Below are positions 17,060-26,014 of a DNA stretch of 64,000 nucleotides, in pieces. The stretch spans positions 3,100,001 to 3,164,000 of the forward strand of contig NC_015740.1 in assembly GCF_000219605.1 (NCBI RefSeq), in the 5' to 3' direction. Source of the stretch: Stutzerimonas stutzeri. GTDB taxonomy: Bacteria; Pseudomonadota; Gammaproteobacteria; Pseudomonadales; Pseudomonadaceae. The position numbers and the translations under genes are program-made. The notes beneath the pieces are model-generated. The model did no database searches. It saw only the letters and a list, made by a program, of their open reading frames with translations, and was not told the origin of the DNA. Numbering within the stretch: position 1 is the first letter of the stretch; each line of letters begins with the position of its first letter.

Positions 17060-18957
17060 GCTTGCACCTGGATGTGGTGGTTTATGGATAGGCGTGACGC
17101 CAGCTCGCAGCGCCAGAAACTGGCATCGGGGGTTGCGTTATCGGGGGCTGAGCGCTGCTCGAAGCCCAGTCGCGGATAGTGCTCGGCGACCATGCCGTTG
17201 CGTTCGGTGGGGCGGTATTCGCCAACCAGGGCACGCCAGCCGGCAGCCGCGGCTGCATCGGCCAGCACGTCCAGCACCGCCGACTCGACTTGGCGGCCCA
17301 GCACGCGACAGCTCATCAGCCAGCTGTCGATCAGCAGTTCGTCAGCCTCGATGGCTGCATCCGGTCGCGCCAGCACTACGCTGATCAGGCCGCTATCGCC
17401 GAACTTGTCCTCCAGCCGCAGGGCCAGCGCAATGGCTTGCCGATCGCTGGCCATGCGCTCGACTTCGGCTTCGGTATAACGGCGGGTGGTGAGATTGAAC
17501 TGGTTGGTCTTGTTGATCAGCTGCGTGGCGCGGGCCAGCTCTGCACTGCCGATGCGGCTGACGCGCAGCACCATCTGCAGCCCGCGCAGGTAGCCTTCCA
17601 TGTCCGTGGCCTGGTTCAGCGCGGCCTTGCGTTCGGCATTCAGCGCATAGCTGCGGCCGCGCTCGGCGTCATCGGAGGTAAAGGACACGGCCTCGAAATA
17701 ACCTGCGGCGGCGATTCGTGCGGGGTAATCGGCGACATCGTCGGGCAGTTCCGGTACGGCGACTTCCGGCAGCTCGCGGCGCACGATGTCGCGCTCGGCG
17801 GGGTTGTCGTCGACGAACACCAGGCTATCCAGACCGATATCGAGCATGCTCGCGATGCGCCGCAGGTTGCCGGCCTTGTCTTCCCAGTTAGCGACGAAAG
17901 CTGCGATATCGCTGCGTTTGAGCGCCATTTCCGAGTGTGCGAATGCCGCCTCGGCGACGTGCAGGTCGTTCTTGCTGCACACCGCGAGGATCACCCCACG
18001 GCGTGCCAGCTGCGCGGCGTAGCGCTGGAAGGCGAGAAACGCCTCGCCGCTGGGGCTGCCCTGGCCGAGCTGGATACCGTCGATACCGTCATCACCGATC
18101 ACACCGCCCCACAGGGTGTTGTCCAGATCGAGCACGAGGCACTTGTGCGACAGCCCCGCCGTGGCGGCCGCTATCCGTGCCAGATGATCGCCGTAAAGCG
18201 GGGCCAAGGCCGGGCTGACCAGCTGCTTGGCCTGGTACCAGCGCACCGGGTCGGCCAGGCCGTCGCCATAAGCGGCTGCGTGCCACGCCAAATCGAGCAG
18301 CAGCACGCCATCCTCGCGGGCAGCGCCGCGGATAGCCGCATTCAAGCGTTCGATGACTGCCCGCGGCGAAGCCGGCACCAGTGCTTCGTAAGAGCCGAAC
18401 AATGGCGGCGCGACCGGCACCAGGGTTTGCTGCACCACCTGCGCGGCGTAGCGCTCGCGGGCCCGGCGCCAAAGGAGGCGCAGCTCGTCGACGCGCTCTG
18501 CGACGGCGGCATCCACCTCCGCCTGGCCTGCGTGCAAGGGCAGTTGCAGCGGCGCGTCATGGGCGTCCAGCGCCAGTACCAGCAGTTGGGGGGAGAAGGC
18601 GTTCAGCGCCGGGTCATCGGCCAGCAGCGCCTGGCGGTACATGCCGTAAGGCGCAACGTGCAGCGACAGCGCCAGGCGCCGCTGCAGGCCGGCCATGCGA
18701 ATGGTCGGCAGCAGGTGGTCCACCGTATGCGAAGCGAGCAGCGCCACGCGCAGCGGCGTCAGTCGTGCCGCCGCTGCATGCTGCTCGATGCCGGCGGTGG
18801 CCAGCTTGTCCAGCCGTGCGGTCAGCGTGAAGTCACGCTGGTATGCCGCCAGCCGAGCGGCTTCGTTTAGCCGCTGCAGTGGGTCGTCGATGCGCTTGGC
18901 CTGGCCGATTGCGCTGGCCAGGTCAGGGTGCGGCGGTAGCCAGGAGAGTTGTTGCAT
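17056..18957 (-). CDS. FkbH-like HAD-IIIC family enzyme
   Basis: This 633-residue protein has an N-terminal SGNH-like alpha/beta region (about 70-260). A HAD-IIIC domain follows, with catalytic LDLDNTLWGG (Asp277 and Asp279) and FVDDNPAER. A C-terminal acetyltransferase-like region comes after the INKTNQFNLTTRRY motif. This is the FkbH domain order. Characterised FkbH proteins dephosphorylate 1,3-bisphosphoglycerate and load the glyceryl group on an acyl carrier protein, for example for methoxymalonyl or tetronate biosynthesis. Here there is no polyketide synthase; the neighbours are an ACP and an MBOAT, so glyceryl-ACP may be used to acylate a surface glycan. The start lies 20 bases after the MBOAT stop. 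Substrate is inferred, not shown. Confidence 0.85.
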   Translation of the reverse strand: MQQLSWLPPHPDLASAIGQAKRIDDPLQRLNEAARLAAYQRDFTLTARLDKLATAGIEQHAAAARLTPLRVALLASHTVDHLLPTIRMAGLQRRLALSLHVAPYGMYRQALLADDPALNAFSPQLLVLALDAHDAPLQLPLHAGQAEVDAAVAERVDELRLLWRRARERYAAQVVQQTLVPVAPPLFGSYEALVPASPRAVIERLNAAIRGAAREDGVLLLDLAWHAAAYGDGLADPVRWYQAKQLVSPALAPLYGDHLARIAAATAGLSHKCLVLDLDNTLWGGVIGDDGIDGIQLGQGSPSGEAFLAFQRYAAQLARRGVILAVCSKNDLHVAEAAFAHSEMALKRSDIAAFVANWEDKAGNLRRIASMLDIGLDSLVFVDDNPAERDIVRRELPEVAVPELPDDVADYPARIAAAGYFEAVSFTSDDAERGRSYALNAERKAALNQATDMEGYLRGLQMVLRVSRIGSAELARATQLINKTNQFNLTTRRYTEAEVERMASDRQAIALALRLEDKFGDSGLISVVLARPDAAIEADELLIDSWLMSCRVLGRQVESAVLDVLADAAAAAGWRALVGEYRPTERNGMVAEHYPRLGFEQRSAPDNATPDASFWRCELASRLSINHHIQVQA

Positions 18958-18977
18958 GCCGGGACTCCTTGTCGTGG

Positions 18978-20516
18978 TCAGAACTGGAAGTAGAGAAATT
19001 CGGTCGGCGCCATGGAAAAGGCGATCGCCAGGGCGAAGAAACCGAGCACACCTACCGCCATGCCGTGGATTGCCGATGGACGCCAGGCGCTGACTGGCAG
19101 CAGCCGTTCAGTCCAATGAAGCTGGGCCTGATAGTTGAGTGCTGTGCGGAAGTGGCCCATCCACTGCTGCACGTTGGGCATGCCCCAGACGAACGCCAGC
19201 AGCGCGGCGATATAGGCGAAGTCCGATCGGTCCATGTGCACGCTGTCCGGGCTCAAACCGAGCATGCCTTGGAGGACCGCCAGCGCGGCCGGCACGTCGG
19301 CGGCGCGGAAGAACACCATCGCCACCACCACGCACTGGAAGGTCACCAGCACGGCCAGCGCCTGATGCCACCAGACCTCGCTGTCCAGCTTCCAGCCCTG
19401 GCGTACTTTCCAGGCGCGCCAGCCATGGGCGACCACCAGGTAGAAGCCATGTAGCAGGCCGAACACCACGAATTGCCAGCCGGCGCCGTGCCAGACGCCG
19501 GAGATGAACATGGTGAATACTGTCGGATAGGCGACCAGCGCGAGGAAGGTGCCAAGTGTCATCTTGCCGCGGCGCGGCTGCGGCTTGCCGGCTGCCATAC
19601 GGGCACGGGTCACGCGCAGCACAATGGGGTTGTAGAGGTAGGCGGTGAGAAAGCGCGTCAGCGTCATATGCCAGCGCGACCAGTAGTCGATGACGTTGCG
19701 CGCCTTGAACGGGCTGTTGAAGTTGGCCGGCAGGCTGATGCCGAACAGCAGCGCCAGCCCGATGGCCATGTCGCTGTAGCCAGAGAAGTCGAAATAGATC
19801 TGCAGCGTGTAGGTCAGCGCGCCGGTCCATGCGTCGTAGAACGCCGGGACGGTGCCGTCGGCGGCCAGGCTGAAGACCGGCGTGGCTTTCAGCGCGAGGG
19901 TATCGGCGATCACCACCTTCTTGAACAGGCCGAGCAAAAACACCGTGGCGCCCAGCGACAGGTTGTCGATGCGCGCGCGGAAGCTGTCGCGGTCGTTGAA
20001 CTGCGCAAGCATCTCACCGTGGTGGGTGATCGGTCCGGCGATCAGCTGCGGGAAGAAGCTGATGAATAGGCAATAGTTGGCGAAGTCGTGTTCTTCCACT
20101 ACGCCATCATGGGCGTCGACCAGGTAGGCAATCTGCTGGAAGGTGAAGAACGAAATGGCCAGCGGCAGGATGATGTCCTCGACGCGCCAGCCCAGTTCCA
20201 GCGCGGCATCCAGGGTGCTGAAGAGAAAGCCGGTGTACTTGTAATAGACAAGCAGCAGCGCATTGGCAGCCACTGCCAATGCCAGGATACGGCGCGACGG
20301 GTGCCGGCGCAGGTAGCCACCGAGCAGATAGTTGACCAGCATGCTGCCGACCAGCAGCGGTACGTAGACCGGGTTCCACCAGCCGTAGAACACCAACGAG
20401 ACGACGGTCAGCCAGATCACCGCGAGCCGCTGTCGGCCCGACCCGGTCAGCACGAAGAATCCAATCAGCACCACCGGAAGAAAGCCGGCAATGAATTCCA
20501 TTGAATTGAAAAGCAT
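18978..20516 (-). CDS. MBOAT-family membrane O-acyltransferase (AlgI/DltB-like)
   Basis: This 512-residue protein has about 11-12 membrane segments. The AlgI-type opening is MLFNSMEFIAGFLPVV, and conserved motifs include FFPQLIAGPITHH, DFSGYSDMAIGL and the catalytic region SGVWHGAGWQFV with His343. AlgI and DltB move an activated acyl group across the cytoplasmic membrane for attachment to alginate or teichoic acid. This protein is the first gene of an operon with FkbH-like, ACP and SGNH-like genes; no alginate polymerase genes are present. A sequence resembling an AlgU promoter lies about 190 bases upstream. The acceptor polymer is unknown. Confidence 0.9.
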   Translation of the reverse strand: MLFNSMEFIAGFLPVVLIGFFVLTGSGRQRLAVIWLTVVSLVFYGWWNPVYVPLLVGSMLVNYLLGGYLRRHPSRRILALAVAANALLLVYYKYTGFLFSTLDAALELGWRVEDIILPLAISFFTFQQIAYLVDAHDGVVEEHDFANYCLFISFFPQLIAGPITHHGEMLAQFNDRDSFRARIDNLSLGATVFLLGLFKKVVIADTLALKATPVFSLAADGTVPAFYDAWTGALTYTLQIYFDFSGYSDMAIGLALLFGISLPANFNSPFKARNVIDYWSRWHMTLTRFLTAYLYNPIVLRVTRARMAAGKPQPRRGKMTLGTFLALVAYPTVFTMFISGVWHGAGWQFVVFGLLHGFYLVVAHGWRAWKVRQGWKLDSEVWWHQALAVLVTFQCVVVAMVFFRAADVPAALAVLQGMLGLSPDSVHMDRSDFAYIAALLAFVWGMPNVQQWMGHFRTALNYQAQLHWTERLLPVSAWRPSAIHGMAVGVLGFFALAIAFSMAPTEFLYFQF

Positions 20517-20706
20517 CTTCCCTATTCCCCGCTCAGCGTTCGTGCATCGCTGCTCAGGCCGCCATTCGGCGGAGGCGGATCATCGCCAAGGGTCCGTGCA
20601 CTTCGGTCGCGGCACTAGCATCCATCAGGTGTCGCGGCATCCTCGGTCCATCAGCGGATGCTCGCCCGGCGACGGCATTACCCGTCCCCCATGAGCTCCT
20701 TATGAG

Positions 20707-20734
20707 TCCGACTTGAACGTGTAAGAAAAAGTTC
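20707..20734 (-). promoter_or_regulatory. Candidate AlgU/sigma-22 (RpoE-type) promoter of the MBOAT operon
   Basis: On the minus strand GAACTT (20734-20729) is followed after exactly 17 bases by TCGGA (20711-20707). The AlgU consensus is GAACTT-N16/17-TCtgA; the -35 box is perfect and the -10 box matches at four of five positions. Transcription would start near 20700 and run into the MBOAT gene through a leader of about 185 bases. No other gene start lies between them. Confidence 0.55.
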
Positions 20735-20779
20735 CAGGAAATCATGACCGTTCAGCGGCGCGATCTGAGCGGTCACTCA

Positions 20780-21687
20780 CTATGCCGAAACTGCCTCATC
20801 GAACAGGCCACACGGGCTTTTCAAAGCGTCGATGACTGCCTCCAGATCCACGGACCACAGCGCAGGGGGGATGCCGAAAGCCTCCGTAAAACGACTGCAA
20901 TCCAGCACGGACCAAGCCGGACGTTTCGCTGGGGTTGGATAGGCTTCGGTAGCGATAGGCGTCAATCGAGGTGGGTGCCGGACGATCCCCGCGCGGACCG
21001 CTTGCTCAAAAATGGCTTGGGCAAATTCGAACCATGAGCAGGCAGGCTGGCTGCTGTAGTGATAAAGCCCCCACGGAAGCTTGCCGTCTGCCTGATAACG
21101 CAATGCGAGGTCGAGCAAAACCGACGCGATCCGATCCGCACTGGTCGGACAGCCAACCTGATCGTCGACGACGCGTAGTTCCGTTTCACCTGCCAGGCGC
21201 AGCATCGTTTTCACGAAGTTGCTTCCATGCCTGCCGAACACCCAGCTGGTTCTTAAGATCAAGTGCTTTTCAAACTGCTGAACCTGGAGTTCCCCGGCCC
21301 GTTTGCTCGCACCATAAACGCTAATAGGGTTCGTTTGATCGCTCTCGACATAGGGTCGCGCCAGTGCTCCGTCGAAAACGTAGTCTGTCGAAAGATGAAA
21401 GAGTGGAATACCGTGGCGCTGCGCTTCCTTGGCCAACTGATGGGCACCGTCTCGGTTTACGCGATATGCCGCCTCGACCTGTTCCTCCGCGGCATCTAGG
21501 CGGTGTACGCGGCGGCGTTGATGATCAGGTTCGGATTCGCCAATTTCACTGCATTCGCAACGGATCGAGGACAGCTGACATCAAGTTCCGCTTTACCGAG
21601 GCCTATTAGGTCCAATCCCCTCTTGGCCCCCTCCTCGACCAAACTGCGCCCCACCTGACCATTACTTCCGGTAATTAACATCTTCAT
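20780..21687 (-). pseudogene. rmlD: dTDP-4-dehydrorhamnose reductase, broken by a one-base frameshift
   Basis: The N-terminal frame (21687-21499) reads MLITGSNGQVGRSL through INAAAYTA and then meets TAG at 21498-21496. The next frame continues with AAEEQVEAAYRVN, LAKEA, the LSTDYVFDG motif, the catalytic YGASKRAGE and the rest of RmlD to 20780. Adding one G after the Ala codon (GCC-G-TAG) would restore the expected AAAYTAVDAAEE. The enzyme makes dTDP-L-rhamnose for O-antigen or exopolysaccharide. It has a good ribosome site (AAGGAT), but the usual rmlB, rmlA and rmlC genes are absent from the window, so it looks like a relic or transferred fragment. A sequencing error is the alternative explanation. 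Confidence 0.85.
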
Positions 21688-22174
21688 TAGCCATATCCTT
21701 AAGCGAGTCGGCGTCTAGCGAGCATTGGCGATTCATCCCGACGAACAAATCGCGGAACAGTGATTCAAGGGAAATGGCCAACTTCCAGCGTAGAAACGAC
21801 TGGACCACGATACCGTGTGGCACCGCGCACCCAATCGATGGGATCGACCTGTGGCGATATTCGAGGCTGCACCGTTGGGAGCCGGGCAACTGGTCTGGTT
21901 CACGATTCACCTCCATGTACTCGCGAAAGGCAGCTCCGTACCGACGCTCGGAATTGGCCTCGAGGCGCCGGCGCATGGGCTGTAAGACTTTCGTTCTACA
22001 TGCCTGGTTCCCTGGTCCAGGCCGCCACCCAAGCCTGATCAACGAAAGCAAAGGCGTGCCACCTAGCAGCGTTCTTCCTAGACGCACCAGTTCGATGGCG
22101 CTGTGCAGCGTGACGTTGCGTTTCCTAAACCGTTCTCCAGCCCCAGAGCGCGGAAGCGGAGCTTTTCGCGCTCC
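21688..22174. other. Gene-free stretch upstream of rmlD
   Basis: These 487 bases lie between the broken rmlD and the LysE-type gene. A 141-codon open frame on the minus strand has no recognisable family and an unusual composition, so I do not call it. No rmlB remnant could be recognised. The promoter of rmlD presumably lies just above 21690. Base composition is lower in GC than in the flanks, like rmlD itself. Confidence 0.4.
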
Positions 22175-22804
22175 CTACGGTCCGCTCGAAGCCGCCAGCC
22201 TCACCCCGAACCCCACCAGCACTCCACCGGTCAGCCGGTCCAGCGCCCGGGTCAGCGCGGGACGGCGCAGCAGTCTGCCGAGCGGGATCGTTGCCGCGAT
22301 CAGGATGGCGAACCAGGCCAGGGTCAGCAGTACATGCAGGCCGGCCAGGAAGAACGAATAGGCGGCCACATCCGCGCCGAGCGGGACGAACTGGGGCAGG
22401 AAGGTGACGTAGAACACGCCCACCTTGGGGTTGAGCAGGTTGGTCAGCAGGCCGCGCCAGAAGGCCTGACCCCTCGCTGCAGAAGGCGCCTCGAGCGTGC
22501 CCGCGTCGAACGAGGCGCGAGGTTTGAACAGCAGATGCGAGCCGAGCCAGATCAGGTAGGCGGCGCCAGCGAACTTGACCAGGGTATAGCCAAGTTCCGA
22601 GGCCTGCAGCAGCGCGCCGAGCCCGAGCGAGACCGCCACCCCCCATGCCAGGCAACCCAGACAGATACCCGCCGCGGCCAATACCGCCTGCCGCCGCCCT
22701 TCCAGCGTGGCCGTCCGCAGCACGATGGCCGTGTCCACACCCGGCGTGACGGTCAGCAGGGACGCGGCTGCGATAAAGGCAAGCATCAGCGGCAGATCGA
22801 TCAT
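22175..22804 (-). CDS. LysE/RhtB-family amino-acid exporter
   Basis: This 209-residue protein has about six membrane helices. It shows the LysE/RhtB signature: an N-terminal TPGVDTAIVLRT where many members have TPGP, GxxxG motifs, and LLTNLLNPKVGVFYVTFLPQF in the middle. The family exports amino acids such as homoserine, threonine, lysine or related metabolites. The start at 22804 follows AGGAG and gives normal length; an upstream frame extension of 69 residues lacks membrane character. It stands alone, facing away from the hybrid kinase. Confidence 0.88.
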   Translation of the reverse strand: MIDLPLMLAFIAAASLLTVTPGVDTAIVLRTATLEGRRQAVLAAAGICLGCLAWGVAVSLGLGALLQASELGYTLVKFAGAAYLIWLGSHLLFKPRASFDAGTLEAPSAARGQAFWRGLLTNLLNPKVGVFYVTFLPQFVPLGADVAAYSFFLAGLHVLLTLAWFAILIAATIPLGRLLRRPALTRALDRLTGGVLVGFGVRLAASSGP

Positions 22805-23202
22805 CGGAAGCGCTCCTGTCGTCTCGTAGCCCATCTGACCGGCCAGATGCCGCGGGTCGCCGGGCTGACGTGCGTTGTAGCAGACAGGCGAGTCCGCAGC
22901 CAATTCGACGTGGTCGCGCGTGGCACGCTGCACCGGATCGACAGACCCGCAGACGTCCAGAACACGTTCGGGCCGTCTAGCGGCCCTTTGGCGCAGGCTC
23001 CTATCTCCCACCGGCGTTCACCAATACCATGCCGTGCTCAAGCGGGTGACCATGCAGCTCCTGGGAACACTCTCGCTTGTCGGCAGTCCGCCCAAGGACG
23101 GACCTGTTTTCGCACTGCCCGACACCGGCAGCCGCGTCGAGCTATGTCCGATCGATCGGGAGCCCTGATCGGACCACCAACCAGACAAGGCGCACGTTAC
23201 AG
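22805..23202. other. Divergent intergenic region between exporter and hybrid kinase
   Basis: These 398 bases must hold the promoters of both flanking genes. Open frames cross it but are extensions of the flanking genes or shadows. No hairpin, repeat or RNA gene was recognised. Confidence 0.4.
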
Positions 23203-25290
23203 ATGGCAGGCGAAACTGCGGAAGCAAAGCGAATCGTTCTCGGCATGCGCGACAGCGACAAACGGCGCGAGCTCGCCGCGCTGCTGGCCGCCGAGGGCTA
23301 CAGCGTCGGCCTTTGCACTGACCAGACGAGCCTGGCACAGCGCATCGACGAGACGGTCGACGTCGTGTTGCTCGCCGACGAGCTGGCGGCGGGGCCGTTG
23401 GATAACCTCAGCGCCGCGCTCGGGCAACTGCCGGCCGGCGGAGCCATTCCGTTCATCCTGCTGGGCTCCGGCACCGAGCCCCATGCTGTGCTCCGTGCCC
23501 GCCTGCCGTCGGCGATCAGCGACTTCGTGGTACTCGAAGAACCGGTCGGGCCCGCCACGCTGCTCAGCTGCCTCGCCACCTGCATACAGCTGCATCGGGA
23601 GCGGCTCGCCCGGCAGCGACAGAAGTCCGCCCAAGTCGATGAGCGAACCCGCTTCGAGCGACTGATCGAGAACCTTCCGATCGGCGTCTGCTTCATCGAT
23701 GCCGACGGCAATACGCTGCTCAGCAACCCCAAGTACGACGAGTACGTGCCCAATCGAAAGATTCCCTCGACGGCGCCCGAGCGAGCGCGGCGCTGGGTAG
23801 GCCTGGACAGCCAGGGGCAGGTCATACCGCCGAGCCAGTACGTCGGTGCCCGTGCCCTGCGCGGCGAGCAGGTAAATGACCAGGACTACCGGTACTACCC
23901 CGAAAACGGCGGCGAACGCTGGCTGCGCCTGAGCGGCGTGCCCCTCTATGACAACACCGAGCAGCCGATGGGCGCGGCGGTAGTGATCATCGACGTCGAT
24001 GCCGAGAGGCGCAGCGAGGAGATGCTGCGCGAGTTCAATCAGCAGCTCGAGCAGGAGGTCGAGCTGCGAACCCAGGCACTGCAGCAGGCGCTCGACCAAC
24101 TGACCGTCGAAGTCCAGGAGCGCAGCCGAGCAGAGGAACAACTGCGCCACTCTCAGAAGATGGACGCCGTCGGCCAGCTTACCGGCGGCATCGCACACGA
24201 CTTCAACAACATGCTGACTGGCATCATCGGTGCGCTGGATCTGATTCGCCTGCGCCTGGATACCGGTCGCCATGACGACCTGCCGCGGTATCTCGATGCG
24301 GCACATGGCTCGGCGCAGCGCGCCGCCTCCCTGACCCAGCGCCTGCTGGCCTTCTCCCACCGCCAGCCTTTGCAGACCCGGCCGACCGCGGTCAATCCGC
24401 TGATCCGCTCGCTTGCCGAGCTGTTGCAGCGCAGCCTGGGCGAAACCATCCGCTTCGAGCTGGCCATCGACGAGGCCGCCGGGCTCGCCCTGGTCGACCC
24501 CAGCCAGATGGAAAACGCCCTGCTCAACCTGACGTTCAATGCCCAGGATGCCATGCCGGACGGCGGCACATTGCGCATCGAGACGCAGCGCCTGGAATTG
24601 CCAGCGGAGCAGGCCACCCGCCACGGCGTGCAGGCCGGCGAATACCTGTGCGTGCGCGTCATCGACACCGGAATTGGCATCCCAGCGGCCCTGGTGGACA
24701 AGGTGTTCGAGCCTTTCTTCACGACCAAGCCCCTCGGCGAAGGTACCGGGCTCGGCTTGTCGATGGTCTACGGCTTCGTCCGCCAGAGCGGCGGCTTCAT
24801 CACCATCGACAGCTGCCAGGGCAAGGGGACCCGCGTCGCCCTGCACATGCCAGCGGCGCCTGCCGACGCGCGGGAAGAATCGGCCGCGGCAACGAGCCGC
24901 GTTCCCGGTGCAGGGGGCGGGCGCACGGTACTGTTGGTCGAGGACGACGACACCGTGCGGCCGCTGCTGCAGAGCGCGCTCGAGGATTTCGGCTACCGTG
25001 TGCACCTGGCCGCCGACAGTCAGAGCGCCCTGGAAGTCGCCGCACAGCTCGATTCGCTCGACCTGCTGCTGACCGATGTCGGCCTGCCGGGGCTCAACGG
25101 CCGCCAGCTCGCCGAAATGCTTCAGCAACGGCGCCCTGGCCTGCCGGTGGTGCTGATCACCGGCTACGCCGAACAGGCCGCGACCCGCCTCGACTGCCTG
25201 GCCCCCGGCATGCAACTCATGACCAAACCCTTCTCGCTCGAACTGCTGGCCGAAACCGTAGCCCGCGCAATCGCCACCCCGGTTGGCTGA
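23203..25290 (+). CDS. Hybrid sensor histidine kinase with degenerate N-terminal receiver, PAS and C-terminal receiver
   Basis: This 695-residue cytoplasmic kinase starts with a receiver-like domain (about 8-125) in which the phosphoacceptor position of VVLLADE appears not to be Asp. A PAS domain follows (about 150-275, LIENLPIGVCFIDADG), then a coiled coil. The HisKA domain has GGIAHDFNN with His332; the ATPase has NAQDAMPDGG (Asn446) and GTGLGLSMVYGF. A C-terminal receiver has VEDDD and phosphoacceptor Asp625 in LTDVGLP. The HDFNN subgroup is common in Pseudomonas signalling. No membrane segment is seen, so it senses an internal signal. The start at 23203 removes an unstructured extension. 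It is a paralogue of the frameshifted kinase at 29237. Confidence 0.87.
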   Translation: MAGETAEAKRIVLGMRDSDKRRELAALLAAEGYSVGLCTDQTSLAQRIDETVDVVLLADELAAGPLDNLSAALGQLPAGGAIPFILLGSGTEPHAVLRARLPSAISDFVVLEEPVGPATLLSCLATCIQLHRERLARQRQKSAQVDERTRFERLIENLPIGVCFIDADGNTLLSNPKYDEYVPNRKIPSTAPERARRWVGLDSQGQVIPPSQYVGARALRGEQVNDQDYRYYPENGGERWLRLSGVPLYDNTEQPMGAAVVIIDVDAERRSEEMLREFNQQLEQEVELRTQALQQALDQLTVEVQERSRAEEQLRHSQKMDAVGQLTGGIAHDFNNMLTGIIGALDLIRLRLDTGRHDDLPRYLDAAHGSAQRAASLTQRLLAFSHRQPLQTRPTAVNPLIRSLAELLQRSLGETIRFELAIDEAAGLALVDPSQMENALLNLTFNAQDAMPDGGTLRIETQRLELPAEQATRHGVQAGEYLCVRVIDTGIGIPAALVDKVFEPFFTTKPLGEGTGLGLSMVYGFVRQSGGFITIDSCQGKGTRVALHMPAAPADAREESAAATSRVPGAGGGRTVLLVEDDDTVRPLLQSALEDFGYRVHLAADSQSALEVAAQLDSLDLLLTDVGLPGLNGRQLAEMLQQRRPGLPVVLITGYAEQAATRLDCLAPGMQLMTKPFSLELLAETVARAIATPVG

Positions 25291-25296
25291 GAGGCC

Positions 25297-25998
25297 CTAC
25301 CACGGCAGCACTTCTGCGCTGTATGCATGGAACCCGCCACTCGCCTCGGGCCCCAGGCTGTCGATGACCCTGAGCAGATCCCGCGCGGCATCCGCGGGCG
25401 GACGGCCGATTTCGGCGCCACGGAAGGGTCGGGACAGGTCCGAGTTCACCGTGCCCGGGTGCAACGCCAGCAGCACGGCATTGGGCTGGCTGCGGCGCAC
25501 CTCGATGGACGCCGTCTTGATCAGCATGTTCAGTGCGGCCTTCGAGGCGCGGTAGCTGTACCAGCCGCCAAGACGGTTGTCGCCGATGCTGCCCACCTTG
25601 GCAGAGAGCATGGCGAGCACGCCGCGCTGACGGTCCAGCAGCCCGCAGAAGTGACGCAGCAGCAGCGCCGGCCCGAAGGTGTTGATCTGAAAAGTCGCGA
25701 GCAGCTGGGCCTGGGAGAGATCGGCAAGGCGCTTTTCCGGCATGAAATCCGCGCCGTGCAGCACGCCGGCAGCGTTGATGATCAGGTGGAATGGCCCCTG
25801 CCCCGCCACCGCGTTCGCGGCCCGCTCGATGCTGACCGGATCGGCGAGGTCCAGCGCCGGTTCGGACCCACGACCGAGCGCGATCACCGTCGCGCAGCGC
25901 GGGTCGGCCTGCAAGGCAGCGACCAGCGCCGCGCCGATGCTGCCGGAAGCGCCGATGACCAGCGCGCGAAATCCTGGGGGAAATGACTGCAACGGCAT
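25297..25998 (-). CDS. Short-chain dehydrogenase/reductase, C-factor-like
   Basis: This 233-residue SDR has the cofactor motif IGASGSIGAAL at about residue 14, NAAGVLHG near 81 and the catalytic YSYRASKAALNML near 150. A PGTVNSDLSRPF segment follows, as in C-factor/CsgA-like SDRs. The reaction and substrate are unknown. It is convergent with the hybrid kinase and lies 16 bases after the ABC1-family gene on the same strand, so these two may be one transcript. The ATG at 25998 is preceded by CGGAGAT. Confidence 0.83.
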   Translation of the reverse strand: MPLQSFPPGFRALVIGASGSIGAALVAALQADPRCATVIALGRGSEPALDLADPVSIERAANAVAGQGPFHLIINAAGVLHGADFMPEKRLADLSQAQLLATFQINTFGPALLLRHFCGLLDRQRGVLAMLSAKVGSIGDNRLGGWYSYRASKAALNMLIKTASIEVRRSQPNAVLLALHPGTVNSDLSRPFRGAEIGRPPADAARDLLRVIDSLGPEASGGFHAYSAEVLPW

Positions 25999-26014
25999 GG
26001 CGATCTCCGGCGGT

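Noticed and set aside
21662..22087. 141-codon minus-strand frame upstream of rmlD
   Set aside because: No recognisable family, no clear start signal, and it would overlap the rmlD start. Could be a remnant but cannot be supported.
23197..25215. 672-codon minus-strand frame opposite the hybrid kinase
   Set aside because: Antisense of the kinase domains; composition is typical of shadow frames.
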